A stretch of 64,000 nucleotides of DNA, taken from the NCBI GenBank assembly GCA_963794655.1, contig CAWCEV010000006.1:372001-436000 (forward strand), given 5' to 3'. This document shows, one piece after another, positions 43,979 through 52,584 of the stretch. Numbering within the stretch: the first letter of the stretch is position 1; every line of letters starts with the position of its first letter. The notes under the pieces were generated by a model. That model saw nothing but the letters and a program-made list of their open reading frames with translations. It did no database searches and was not told the DNA's origin. Origin of the DNA: Roseiarcus sp963794655 (GTDB lineage Bacteria; Pseudomonadota; Alphaproteobacteria; Rhizobiales; Beijerinckiaceae). The position numbers and the translations under genes were made by a program.

Positions 43979-46358
43979 ATGGGCGTCATCAAGGATATTC
44001 TGCGCACCATGGACTACGGCCCGTCGCCCGAGGGCAGCGAGCACGTCCGGGCGTGGCTCGATGAGCACGCGGGCGGCTTCGGGCACTTCATCGGCGGCGC
44101 CTTCACCCGGCCCCACGACCTCTTCGAGGTCTTCAATCCCGCGACCGGCGAACAGGTCGCGCGCGCGAGCCAGGGCTCGCCGGCCGATATCGACGCCGCG
44201 GTCGCCGTGGCGCGCAAGGCACAGGCCAAATGGGCGGCGTTGTCCGGCTTCGAGCGCTCGAAGCATCTCTACGCGCTTGCGCGCCACGTGCAGAAGCGGG
44301 AGCGCTTCCTTGCCGTCCTGGAGACGATCGACAACGGCAAGCCGATCCGCGAGTCGCGCGACATCGACATTCCCCTCGTCGCGCGCCATTTCTACCATCA
44401 TGCGGGCTGGGCGTCGCTGATCGAGACCGAATTTCCGGGAACGAAGCCTGTCGGCGTCTGCGGGCAGATTATCCCGTGGAACTTCCCGCTGCTGATGCTC
44501 GCCTGGAAGATCGCGCCCGCGCTTGCGGCCGGCAACAGCGTCGTCCTGAAGCCGGCGGAATATACGCCTTTGACCGCGCTTGCCTTCGCGGCGATCTGCG
44601 TCGAAGCGGGACTGCCCGCGGGGGTGGTCAACATCGTCACCGGCGATGGCGCGACTGGCGCTGCGCTCGTCGCCCATCCCGGCGTGGACAAGGTCGCCTT
44701 CACCGGCTCGACGGAAGTCGGCCGGTTGATTCGCAAGGCGACTGCCGGCACGGGCAAGAAACTCTCGCTCGAGCTCGGAGGAAAGTCGCCGTTCGTCGTG
44801 TTCGAGGACGCCGACCTCGACAGCGCGGTCGAGGGCGCAGTCGATGCGATCTGGTTCAACCAGGGACAGGTCTGTTGCGCCGGCTCGCGGCTCCTGGTCG
44901 CTGAGAGCGTCGCCGAGGCGCTGTACACGAAGCTGCGCGCGCGCATGGCGAATCTCAGGGTCGGCGATCCACTCGACAAGTCGACCGACGTCGGCGCGAT
45001 CGTCTCGCCGATCCAGCTCGAGCGCATCAAGCGGCTCATGCGCGAGGGCGAAATGGAAGGCCTCGAGGTTTTTCGCGCCGACGATTCGCTGCCTGCTCGA
45101 GGTTGCTTCTACCCACCGACGCTGGTCACCGGCGTTGAACCTGCGTCGGTCCTCGCGCGCGAGGAGATCTTCGGTCCGGTGCTGGTTGCGACGACTTTCC
45201 GCACGCCTGACGAAGCAGTGGCGCTCGCCAACAACACCCGCTATGGCCTCGCCGCGTCCGTCTGGACCGAGAACGTCAATCGCGCGCTCGAGGTCGCGGC
45301 CCGCGTCAAGGCTGGCGTCGTCTGGATCAATTCGACCAACATGTTCGACGCCGCCGCGGGCTTTGGCGGCTATCGCGAGAGCGGCTTCGGCCGCGAGGGC
45401 GGGCGCGAGGGCCTCTCCGAGTACCGCGTCGCCGACGCGGGCAAGGCAAAGCCCAGGTCCAGCAAGCCGCCGCGTCTCGACGCTGCGCCGGGCCACGTCC
45501 CGGCGCGAGAGACGGCCGGCGCCGACCTCGATCGGACTGCGAAGCTCTACATCGGCGGCAAGCAGGCGCGCCCGGATTCGGGCTATAGCTATGCGGTTCT
45601 CGATCCGGCCGGCCGCGAGGTTGGGCTCGCGGGCTTAGGCAATCGCAAGGACATCCGCAACGCCGTCGAGGCTGCGGCCAAGGCGGCATCCTGGGGAGCG
45701 GCGACTGCGCATAATCGCGCCCAGGTTCTCTACTACGTGGCCGAGAATTTGAGCGCCCGCGCGGAGGAATTCGCGCGCCGCCTGAGAGCGATGACCGGGG
45801 CCTCCGCCCGCGCGGCGGAAGGCGAGGTCGAAGCCTCGATCCGACGCGCCTTTTTCTATGCAGGCTATGCCGACAAGTTCGATGGCGCTGTTCACGCGAC
45901 GCGGTCGCGCTTTGTCACGCTTGCGATGAACGAGCCGTGGGGCGTCATGGGCGTCGTCTGCCCGGACGAGGCCCCGCTGCTCGCTTTCATTTCGCTCGTC
46001 ATGCCTGCGATCGCGATGGGCAATTGCGTCATCGCCGTTCCCTCGGCCAGCCACCCGTTGAGCGCGACCGATTTCTATCAGATCCTCGAGACGTCGGACG
46101 TTCCAGCAGGCGTCGTCAACATCGTCACCGGTGAAGCGACTACGCTCGCAAAGACGCTCGCCGAGCACGACGGCATAGACGCTCTCTGGTACGTGGGCGA
46201 CGCGAAAGGCGCAGCTGAGGTCGAGGCTCTGTCGGCGGGCAACCTCAAGGCGACCTGGGTCTCAGCCACGACGATTGACTTGGCCAGAGCCGAGGGCCGC
46301 GAGTTCTTGCGCCGCGCGAACTCAGGTCAAGAACATCTGGACTCCTTACGGGGAATAG
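43979..46358 (+). CDS. Double-domain aldehyde dehydrogenase with a frameshift at its 3' end
   Basis: This is a tandem ALDH of about 792 residues. The first domain has the usual motifs IIPWNFPLLMLAWKIAPAL, FTGSTEVGRLI, Glu in ELGGKSP, and the catalytic Cys in QGQVCCAGSRLL near residue 299. The second (about 510-790) is an ALDH fold without a catalytic Cys loop. The natural ending, QVKNIWTPYGE then TAG at 46356, is in another frame from the body: removing one A near 46318-46322 (gcgaactcag) restores it. As read, the frame runs on through antisense DNA to 47536, 1185 codons. The enzymatic part is untouched. Confidence 0.88.
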
Positions 46359-46363
46359 GCGCC

Positions 46364-47365
46364 TCACCAGACGCGGGTCACCGTGTAGCCCTCCGCCCGG
46401 AACCGTTCGATCAGTCCGTCCTTGCCGGTCAGGTGCAGCGCGCCAACGGCGATGAAGGCGCCGCCGTCGGCAAGGAGCGGCGCGGCGCGCTTGGCCATGA
46501 CGCCATTGCGGTCGACGAGCAGAACATGGGTGAACTCGTCCTGCGCCGAACGCTCGGCGTTGCTCAATCCGCCCGCTACATCCGAAATGGGCAGGATTTC
46601 CGCCGGTCGGCTCTCCCGGTAGAGCCGGAGCATCGTTTCGTAGAGGTCGCCGTTCAAGTCGGGCTCCCGCGCGGCGAGCGTGAGCAGCGTCGCCGCGACT
46701 GCGGGGCGCATCGTCGCGATGGCGTCGAGCTGCTCCTGAGGCGTTTCGAGCGCAACGACCTTCGCCCCCGAGTCCTTGGCCGTCTGCGCGAGGAACTGAT
46801 CGACCTCGGGCAGGTTCAGCGCTTCGCGCTGCGCTTCGCATGCCGGGAGCGCGGTCAGGATAGCGAGAAACCATGGCTTCAGGTGGTGCAGGAATTCGAC
46901 CGGATAGCCTTGGCTGGCAAACAGCTTCTCAACTCGTTCGCGATCGTCCTGCCGTATGACGCCCTCGAACGTGTCGTGGTCGCGATCAAGCGCCTGGGCC
47001 AGCATCGCCGCCGTGAGGCTGGCCTTCTCGGCCAGGTCGAATGGCCCCCCAAGTTCGGTCGCCACAATCTTGGCGCCTTGAATCAGCTCAGCCGCGCGCC
47101 GGGCGACTTCGAGCACGGAATCGTCGGTCGAATGGATCGTGCCGAAAAGGTAGGAGGGCGCCAACGTCGGCTTCTCGATCCGCCACATGAGGCCGTTAGC
47201 GTTGACGAGGTCGTCGGCGCGCGCCGCTTCGGCCGCCTCGAGCCCTTCGACATGCGTGAGGTCCGCGCCGTGACAGGCTTCGGGCGTCTTGGCCTGCGCG
47301 AGCGTGACCGCCAGAAGGCTGAGAAGCCATGCGCAGGCGATCAGCGCTCGCCGGATTGCGCTCAC
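46364..47365 (-). CDS. TraB/GumN family protein
   Basis: The 333-residue product has a signal peptide (IRRALIACAWLLSLLAV, cut near AQAKT). The TraB/GumN pattern follows: WRIEKPTLAPSYLFGTIHSTD near 70, then AKIVATEL, with the conserved GXXH-like motif FIAVGALHLTGKDGLIERF at the C-terminus. These proteins are proposed metalloproteases or haem-related envelope proteins; function is unsettled. The GTG start at 47365 overlaps the coaA stop (GTGA), so the two are probably co-translated. It converges on the aldehyde dehydrogenase gene with a five-base gap after that gene's natural stop. Confidence 0.87.
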   Translation of the reverse strand: MSAIRRALIACAWLLSLLAVTLAQAKTPEACHGADLTHVEGLEAAEAARADDLVNANGLMWRIEKPTLAPSYLFGTIHSTDDSVLEVARRAAELIQGAKIVATELGGPFDLAEKASLTAAMLAQALDRDHDTFEGVIRQDDRERVEKLFASQGYPVEFLHHLKPWFLAILTALPACEAQREALNLPEVDQFLAQTAKDSGAKVVALETPQEQLDAIATMRPAVAATLLTLAAREPDLNGDLYETMLRLYRESRPAEILPISDVAGGLSNAERSAQDEFTHVLLVDRNGVMAKRAAPLLADGGAFIAVGALHLTGKDGLIERFRAEGYTVTRVW

Positions 47366-48291
47366 AGCTTCCTTAACGCCACTTCTTCGATCCGGTGGCT
47401 CGCCCCTTTTGTCAAAAGCAGGTCGGCGCGCGGCCGCGTCGGGAGGATGTTCTCGTGCAGGTTGACGAGATTGATCCGCCGCCAGATCGATCGCGCCGTC
47501 GCTTCGGCCTCCGCATCGTTGAGGTCGGCGTATTGACGGAAATAGCTGCGCGGATCGCGGAAGGCCGTGTCGCGCAGGCCCATGAACCGGTTGATGTACC
47601 ATTGCTCAAGCAGGGCGTCATTGGCGTCAAGAAAGATCGAGAAGTCGAAGAAATCGGACACGAACGGAATCTCCTTGCCATCGCGGGGCAGCCGGTTCGG
47701 CAGAAGAACGTTGATACCCTCGAAGATGAGTATATCGGGCCGGTCGACGATCACCGTCTCGCCTGGCACGAGGTCGTAAGTGATATGCGAATAGACGGGA
47801 GCCGCTACGTTGTGCTCTCCCGCCTTCACCGCCGAGAGAAAGCGAATGAGCTTCGTGCCGTCGTAGCTTTCAGGGAAACCCTTGCGGTCCATGATGCCCT
47901 GACGGATCAGTTCGGCATTCGGATGCAGGAAGCCATCGGTTGTGACGAGCTGCACCTTCGGGGTATTGGGCCAGCGCGTGAGCAGCGCCTGCAGGACGCG
48001 CGCCGTGGTCGACTTCCCGACCGAGACCGAACCGGCAATTCCGATGATGTAAGGGACCTTCCCGTCGGTCGCGCCGAGGAACCGCTGCGTCGCCTTGAAC
48101 AATCCCTGGGTCGCCGCGACGTACAGAGCGAGCAGCCGCGACAACGGCAGATAGATGGCGACAACCTCGTCGATCGAGATCGGATCGTGCGTCGACTGCA
48201 GCTTTCTGAGATCGTCGATGGTGAGCGTCAGCTGCGTGTCCGCGCGCAGCTGCGCCCATTCGTCGCGGGTGAAGCGGCGGAACGGAGACAC
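47362..48291 (-). CDS. coaA: Type I pantothenate kinase
   Basis: CoaA phosphorylates pantothenate, the first step of coenzyme A synthesis. The 309-residue product has the N-terminal FRRFTRDEWAQLRAD, the P-loop GIAGSVSVGKSTTARVLQ near residues 84-101, then VTTDGFLHPN, MDRKGFPESYD, and DILIFEGINVL. All are family signatures and length is typical. hisE lies just upstream on the same strand (77 bases), an arrangement common in rhizobia, where coaA follows the his genes. Confidence 0.97.
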   Translation of the reverse strand: MSPFRRFTRDEWAQLRADTQLTLTIDDLRKLQSTHDPISIDEVVAIYLPLSRLLALYVAATQGLFKATQRFLGATDGKVPYIIGIAGSVSVGKSTTARVLQALLTRWPNTPKVQLVTTDGFLHPNAELIRQGIMDRKGFPESYDGTKLIRFLSAVKAGEHNVAAPVYSHITYDLVPGETVIVDRPDILIFEGINVLLPNRLPRDGKEIPFVSDFFDFSIFLDANDALLEQWYINRFMGLRDTAFRDPRSYFRQYADLNDAEAEATARSIWRRINLVNLHENILPTRPRADLLLTKGASHRIEEVALRKL

Positions 48292-48368
48292 GAGCGATTA
48301 AGTCGCGACGCGATCCATTGAACTCTCTCACTTGCGCCGGTTGATCCGGCTGGTTTTCCCCTGGATGT

Positions 48369-48683
48369 TCAGGTTGCCCGAGACGCTTTCTCGTCGTGAC
48401 CGCTGCGCAACGATCGTTTCTCCAATTCGCTCATGACCGACGACAGCGGCACCCCGCGCGCCTGTAAAACGACCAGGAGGTGATAAAGGACATCCGCCGC
48501 CTCCGCGCGAACCGCGTCCTCATCGAGAGCCGCCGCGGCGATCGCCAGCTCAATCGCTTCCTCGCCGAATTTACGCGCGCAATGGGCTGCTCCCCTGTCG
48601 AGGAGGCTACGGGTATAGGACGTGTCCGCGCTCGCGCCCGCGCGCTGGTCGATCGTTCGGGCAAGTTCCTCCAGCGTGAACAT
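48369..48683 (-). CDS. hisE: Phosphoribosyl-ATP pyrophosphatase
   Basis: HisE removes pyrophosphate from phosphoribosyl-ATP, the second step of histidine synthesis. The 104-residue product starts MFTLEELARTIDQRAGAS. It has SYTRSLLDRGAAHCARKFGEEAIELAIAA and EAADVLYHLLVVLQARGV, with the metal-binding Glu/Asp pattern of the all-alpha MazG fold. ATG 48683 is preferred to the upstream opening at 48782. The usual partners hisB-hisH-hisA-hisF are not upstream here: the next gene is a divergent hemN. So the his cluster has been split off at this point. Confidence 0.93.
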   Translation of the reverse strand: MFTLEELARTIDQRAGASADTSYTRSLLDRGAAHCARKFGEEAIELAIAAAALDEDAVRAEAADVLYHLLVVLQARGVPLSSVMSELEKRSLRSGHDEKASRAT

Positions 48684-48860
48684 CGCGCCGTTCCTGTCCT
48701 TTTCTCGAGTCGCGCCTTTATCTCCCGTTGTCCCGGCGGCCGCAACCGGCCGATCAAGGCTCCCGGCGACAACGTGCCGCACGCTTCGCGGCCATTTGCG
48801 CTTCGGAATCGACCCCGGCCGTGTTGGATAGGCCGCAGCCGGGGGTTAGTCTTGCCGATC

Positions 48861-50243
48861 ATGTCGATGATTGCCGCCGTGAGCGATGCGGAGCTTGTCG
48901 CGCGCTACGATGGGCGCGTGCCGCGCTACACCAGCTATCCGACGGCGCCGCATTTTACCCCGGCGGTCAACGCGGGCGTCTATGAGCGCTGGCTCGGCGA
49001 GCTTCCGCCGAACGCGGCTCTGTCGCTCTATCTCCATGTGCCCTTCTGCGACCGGCTCTGTTTCTACTGCGGCTGCAACACCTCGGTCGTCAGGCGGGAC
49101 TCATCGCGACGAGCCTATGCGAAATTGCTTGCGCGAGAGATCGACCATGTTGCTGGGCTGCTCGGTCCCCGGCGAGCCGTGAGGCACGTCCACTGGGGCG
49201 GCGGCACGCCGACCTCACTGCCGAGTGACTGCCTGTTGGGGATTATGGAAAAGCTCAGGAAGCGGTTTCTCCTTGCGCCCGACGCCGAGATCGCGATCGA
49301 GGTCGACCCAACGTCGCTCCCATCTGATCGCCGCGACGCGCTCGTTCCGATGGGCGTCACTCGCATCAGTCTCGGCGTGCAGGATCTCGAGCCCTCGGTG
49401 CAGCGAACGATCGGTCGTGAGCAATCCTACGAAGAAACGGAGGCCTGCGCGCTCGCCGCGCGCATGCTCGAGGTCAACTCGCTCAATCTCGATCTCATTT
49501 ACGGCCTGCCGCGGCAGACCACCGAGGGCGTCGTTTCGACCGCGCGCCGGATTCTGAACCTCAAGGCCGACCGGATTGCGGTTTTTGGTTACGCTCACGT
49601 GCCGTGGATGAAGCGTAATCAGGCCCTGATTCCTGGCGACCTCTTGCCAGGGCCCCGTGAGCGCTACGCTCAAGCCACTGCGATTGAACAGGTCCTGACC
49701 CAGGAAGGGGGCTATGTCGCGATCGGCCTCGATCATTACGCGCAGCCGGACGACCCAATGGCCAAGGCGGCGGACGCGCGATGTCTGAAGCGTGGTTTCC
49801 AGGGCTATACCACCGACGCGGCTCCGGTCCTGATTGGATTCGGAGCGAGCGCGATCGCCTCACTCCCGCAAGGCCACGTGCAGAACGCGCCCACCGCCGC
49901 CGCTTATGGGAATGAAGTTGAAGCAGGACGCCTCGCCACCGTCCGTGGGGTCGAGCTCAGCACTGACGACCGGCTGCGCCGGGATGCGATCGGGCATATC
50001 ATGTGCCACCTCGAGGTCGATCTCGAAGCCGTGGCGTTCAGGCACGGCGCAGACCCTGCGCCATTGATAGAGTCGGCCGCGATCGGCTTGCCGCGATTTG
50101 TCGCCGACGGGCTAGCGCATTGGGACGGGCGGCGGATCGCGGTGAGCGAACGCGGACGTCCGTTCGTACGCTCGCTCGCCGCGATTTTTGACCGTTACCT
50201 GGGACAAGACGGGTCTGGCCCAAGCCATTCCCGGGCTCTGTAA
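48861..50243 (+). CDS. hemN: Oxygen-independent coproporphyrinogen III oxidase
   Basis: HemN is a radical-SAM enzyme that decarboxylates coproporphyrinogen III without oxygen. The 460-residue product has the N-terminal YTSYPTAPHF of true HemN, and the cluster motif CDRLCFYCGC near residues 66-75. It has HWGGGTPTSL and the HemN C-terminal domain with LSTDDRLRRDAIGHIMCHLEVD. The true start is ATG 48861; the frame is open much further upstream but that part is antisense to hisE. No anaerobic FNR box is visible just upstream. The tRNA-Val gene follows. Confidence 0.95.
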   Translation: MSMIAAVSDAELVARYDGRVPRYTSYPTAPHFTPAVNAGVYERWLGELPPNAALSLYLHVPFCDRLCFYCGCNTSVVRRDSSRRAYAKLLAREIDHVAGLLGPRRAVRHVHWGGGTPTSLPSDCLLGIMEKLRKRFLLAPDAEIAIEVDPTSLPSDRRDALVPMGVTRISLGVQDLEPSVQRTIGREQSYEETEACALAARMLEVNSLNLDLIYGLPRQTTEGVVSTARRILNLKADRIAVFGYAHVPWMKRNQALIPGDLLPGPRERYAQATAIEQVLTQEGGYVAIGLDHYAQPDDPMAKAADARCLKRGFQGYTTDAAPVLIGFGASAIASLPQGHVQNAPTAAAYGNEVEAGRLATVRGVELSTDDRLRRDAIGHIMCHLEVDLEAVAFRHGADPAPLIESAAIGLPRFVADGLAHWDGRRIAVSERGRPFVRSLAAIFDRYLGQDGSGPSHSRAL

Positions 50244-50319
50244 GCGATAAGATTTCGTCCGTAGGCGCGACAGCGGCGGCTCGACGCCGGCTTAACCGAT
50301 CATTCCACGGCGAGGCTTC

Positions 50320-50347
50320 TTGACTTGACTCCTCCACGGACCATAAA
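50320..50347 (+). promoter_or_regulatory. Candidate sigma-70 promoter of the tRNA-Val gene
   Basis: TTGACT (50320-50325) and CATAAA (50342-50347) are separated by 16 bases and lie about 20 bases before the mature tRNA 5' end. Spacing and position fit a housekeeping promoter. Confidence 0.5.
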
Positions 50348-50367
50348 GCGATGTCGAGCATTGGATA

Positions 50368-50442
50368 GGGCGATTAGCTCAGCGGTAGAGCACTCCCTTC
50401 ACACGGGAGGGGTCGCAGGTTCGATCCCTGCATCGCCCACCA
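50368..50442 (+). tRNA. tRNA-Val (anticodon CAC)
   Basis: This 75-base tRNA folds completely. The acceptor arms GGGCGAT (50368-50374) and ATCGCCC (50432-50438) pair. The D-loop contains AGCGGT. The anticodon stem is CTCCC/GGGAG with loop TTCACAC and anticodon CAC. The T-arm contains GGTTCGATCC. The discriminator A and an encoded CCA end at 50442. Mobile-element debris begins about 60 bases beyond its 3' end, so it may have served as an integration site. Confidence 0.97.
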
Positions 50443-50504
50443 TTCCCAAGGCGATAGTTCCAGTATAACTTTGATATATATGATCTAATTCGACGCACAA
50501 TCAA

Positions 50505-50702
50505 ATGATCGGTCGGCAACTCCGGAGACGCGAACGGGCCATGCAGCGCTTTCGCAGCCTGAAGAAGACGCTGCAGAAGTCCAGCTCAGTTCATGCCCAG
50601 GTGCACAACCAATTCAATCAGGAGCGTCATCTCGTCACCAGGCAAGTCTACAAGCAGAGACGCTCTGCTGCCTTAGCTGAATGGCGCGCTCTCGCGGCAT
50701 AG
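50505..50702 (+). mobile_element. IS6-family transposase remnant (C-terminal end)
   Basis: The 65-residue frame shows RRRERAMQRFRSLKKTLQK, then VHNQFNQERHLVTRQVYKQRRSAALAEWR. This is the C-terminal tail of IS6-family DDE transposases (ends with a helix after the catalytic Glu). The catalytic core and terminal repeats are missing. It lies 62 bases after the tRNA-Val gene and marks the start of the accessory region. It has no likely function now. Confidence 0.75.
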
Positions 50703-50804
50703 ATCGCGGCTCGCATTGCCGTCGCGCTGCACATTGACGAGCCTCCATTACGCTGACAGCGCCATCGCTGCTGATGACCGATCATCTTGGCGCTTGATCG
50801 GGCC

Positions 50805-51254
50805 TTATTCCGCTTCCGCCTCGAAGATCGCGTCGACGACTTTCGTGACGACTTTCCAGTCGCGATCGCTCAACCTGGCAAATATGCTGCTGAAAATCGC
50901 TGCGTCGACTTCCAGCGCCCGTTCGAAAACCTTTCGTCCTGCTTTCGTAAGTTGCAACGCGTTGCTGCGTCGATCAGGGCCGGCCTCTCGACTTACGAAG
51001 CCCGACCGCTCGAGGTTGTCGACGAGTTGCATCGTCGAGCCGCGGTTCATCCCCATCGCTTTGCCAAGCGAGATCTGGTCGCACCCAGGGTGGGCGTCTA
51101 CATAAGCGAGAGCGAGCGAGCGGCTCAATGTCAGATTGAGCGAAGCGAGTCGGGTCGCGCAGTGCTCCATGAAGGCGTAGCTGGCGACGGCCAACTTCAC
51201 GGATCTTTGATCACCCATTCGGCCAAGTTGGGCCACCTTGGGAAACGAACGCAC
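50805..51254 (-). CDS. MarR-family transcriptional regulator
   Basis: The 149-residue regulator has a winged-helix core: CDQISLGKAMGMNRGSTMQLVDNLERSGFVSREAGPDRRSNALQL-type spacing over residues 58-102. It has a long C-terminal dimerisation helix ending DRDWKVVTKVVDAIFEAEAE. The GTG at 51254 has a GGAG eight bases upstream. It is divergent from the nitronate monooxygenase gene. A perfect 6-3-6 palindrome lies inside that gene's promoter (51467-51481), the expected position for a repressor site. The ligand is unknown; a nitroalkane or phenolic compound is possible. Confidence 0.9.
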   Translation of the reverse strand: MRSFPKVAQLGRMGDQRSVKLAVASYAFMEHCATRLASLNLTLSRSLALAYVDAHPGCDQISLGKAMGMNRGSTMQLVDNLERSGFVSREAGPDRRSNALQLTKAGRKVFERALEVDAAIFSSIFARLSDRDWKVVTKVVDAIFEAEAE

Positions 51255-51460
51255 GTGAGCGACTCCAACAACGATGCGACGCTATTGTATGGCATGTGAC
51301 TTATAGACGATCTCAATGCCGTGGACAATTGATTCCGTGGCCTGCTTGGAATCCTTTGGCCTGAATTCGCCTAAGCACGTCCGAATCAAATGATCATAAC
51401 GGTCTCTCGTACGGGACAAGCGCATGGCTCATGCGGCGTTGACTGGCTTCACATTGATGC

Positions 51461-51489
51461 TTGACAGTATGTATGACATACCGTATTGA
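51461..51489 (+). promoter_or_regulatory. Promoter of the nitronate monooxygenase gene with an embedded palindrome
   Basis: TTGACA (51461-51466) and TATTGA (51484-51489) are spaced 17 bases apart. The spacer holds GTATGT-ATG-ACATAC (51467-51481), an exact inverted repeat. A repressor bound here would block RNA polymerase. The resulting transcript would start near 51497, which supports the GTG at 51526 as the start codon. Confidence 0.6.
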
Positions 51490-51525
51490 TAGGAGACGAA
51501 CCGCTTGTTGGGAGAGAGGGCCGCC

Positions 51526-52509
51526 GTGCTGCCACAAAGCATCGTCGACAGGTTACGGCTTCCGGTCATCGGCTCGCCTTTGTTCATTGTCTCGGGGCCC
51601 GAGCTTGTTATCGCCCAATGCAAGGCGGGGATCGTCGGTTCATTTCCTGCGCTGAATGCGCGCCCCCTATCTCTGCTGGATGAATGGTTGCACCGCATCA
51701 CGGAAGAACTCGCGGCTCACGATCATGCTCATCCGGACCAACCCGCCGCGCCATTCTCCGTCAACCAGATCGTTCACGAGTCCAATCCGCGCCTAGATGA
51801 CGACCTGGCGGTCTGCGCCAAGTGGAAAGTTCCGGTCGTCATCACCTCCCTTGGGGCGCGCGAGGATCTCAACGTCGAGGTCAGGCGCTGGGGCGGGATC
51901 ACGCTGCATGACGTAATCGATAATCGCTTCGCCCATAAGGCGGTCGAGAAGGGCGCTTCAGGCCTGATTGCGGTCGCCGCCGGGGCCGGCGGTCATGCCG
52001 GCGCGCAATCCCCCTTCGCGCTTATCCAGGAGATCCGCCGCTGGTTCGCCGGCCCGCTCGCCCTTGCGGGCGCCATTGCGAATGGCGCGAGCATCCTGGC
52101 CGCCCAGGCAATGGGCGCAGACCTCGCTTATATCGGGTCTGCCTTTATCGCGACGCGCGAGGCCAATGCAGTCGAGGGCTACAAGCGCATGATCGTAGAG
52201 TCGCACGCCGACGACATTGTCTATTCCGACCTCTTCACAGGGGTCCATGGCAACTACCTCAAGCCCTCAATCGTCGCCGCCGGTCTTGATCCGACGAACC
52301 TGCCCAAGGGCGACTACAGGACGATGAATTTCGGCGAGCAGAAGATGGGACCGAAAGCCTGGCGTGACGTCTGGGGCGGCGGGCAGGGTGTTGGCGCAAT
52401 CGACGACATTCCCGCAGCCGGAGATTTCGTCGCCCGACTTGAGCGAGAATATTATGAAGCGCGGCAAAGGCTTTGGTCCTGTGGCGCTCCAGGCCGTGCC
52501 GCAGCGTAA
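51526..52509 (+). CDS. Nitronate monooxygenase (2-nitropropane dioxygenase family)
   Basis: This flavoenzyme of about 327 residues oxidises alkyl nitronates with FMN and oxygen. It has PVIGSPLFIVSGPELVIAQCKAGIVGSFPALNARP near the start (substrate and FMN loop). It continues with PFSVNQIVHESNPRL, the FMN-phosphate segment ASGLIAVAAGAGGHAG with the catalytic-type His, and LAGAIANGASILAAQAMGADLAYIGSAFIAT. GTG 51526 is chosen for its GGAGAGAGGG site 5 bases upstream and the promoter position; TTG 51505 is the alternative. It may be controlled by the divergent MarR protein. The next gene follows after 75 bases. Confidence 0.9.
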   Translation: MLPQSIVDRLRLPVIGSPLFIVSGPELVIAQCKAGIVGSFPALNARPLSLLDEWLHRITEELAAHDHAHPDQPAAPFSVNQIVHESNPRLDDDLAVCAKWKVPVVITSLGAREDLNVEVRRWGGITLHDVIDNRFAHKAVEKGASGLIAVAAGAGGHAGAQSPFALIQEIRRWFAGPLALAGAIANGASILAAQAMGADLAYIGSAFIATREANAVEGYKRMIVESHADDIVYSDLFTGVHGNYLKPSIVAAGLDPTNLPKGDYRTMNFGEQKMGPKAWRDVWGGGQGVGAIDDIPAAGDFVARLEREYYEARQRLWSCGAPGRAAA

Positions 52510-52584
52510 GAACCATCCGGCGCCCGCGCCGCGAGACACGTGGGCGCCACTGGCGCGCCCAGACAAGACAATCCGGAGAAAACT

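Noticed and set aside
43820..45496. 558-codon minus-strand frame opposite deoC and the aldehyde dehydrogenase
   Set aside because: Antisense shadow without recognisable motifs.
46359..47536. C-terminal 390 codons of the 1185-codon frame that begins at 43979
   Set aside because: They are antisense to the TraB/GumN and coaA genes, Arg-rich and without any fold pattern. The frame is entered only through a one-base shift at the end of the aldehyde dehydrogenase.
48800..48860. Anaerobic FNR/Fnr-type box upstream of hemN
   Set aside because: No TTGAT-N4-ATCAA sequence is present in the leader.
51429..51701. 90-codon minus-strand frame over the MarR/nitronate monooxygenase gap
   Set aside because: Covers the promoter and the 5' end of the monooxygenase; no ribosome site or domain.
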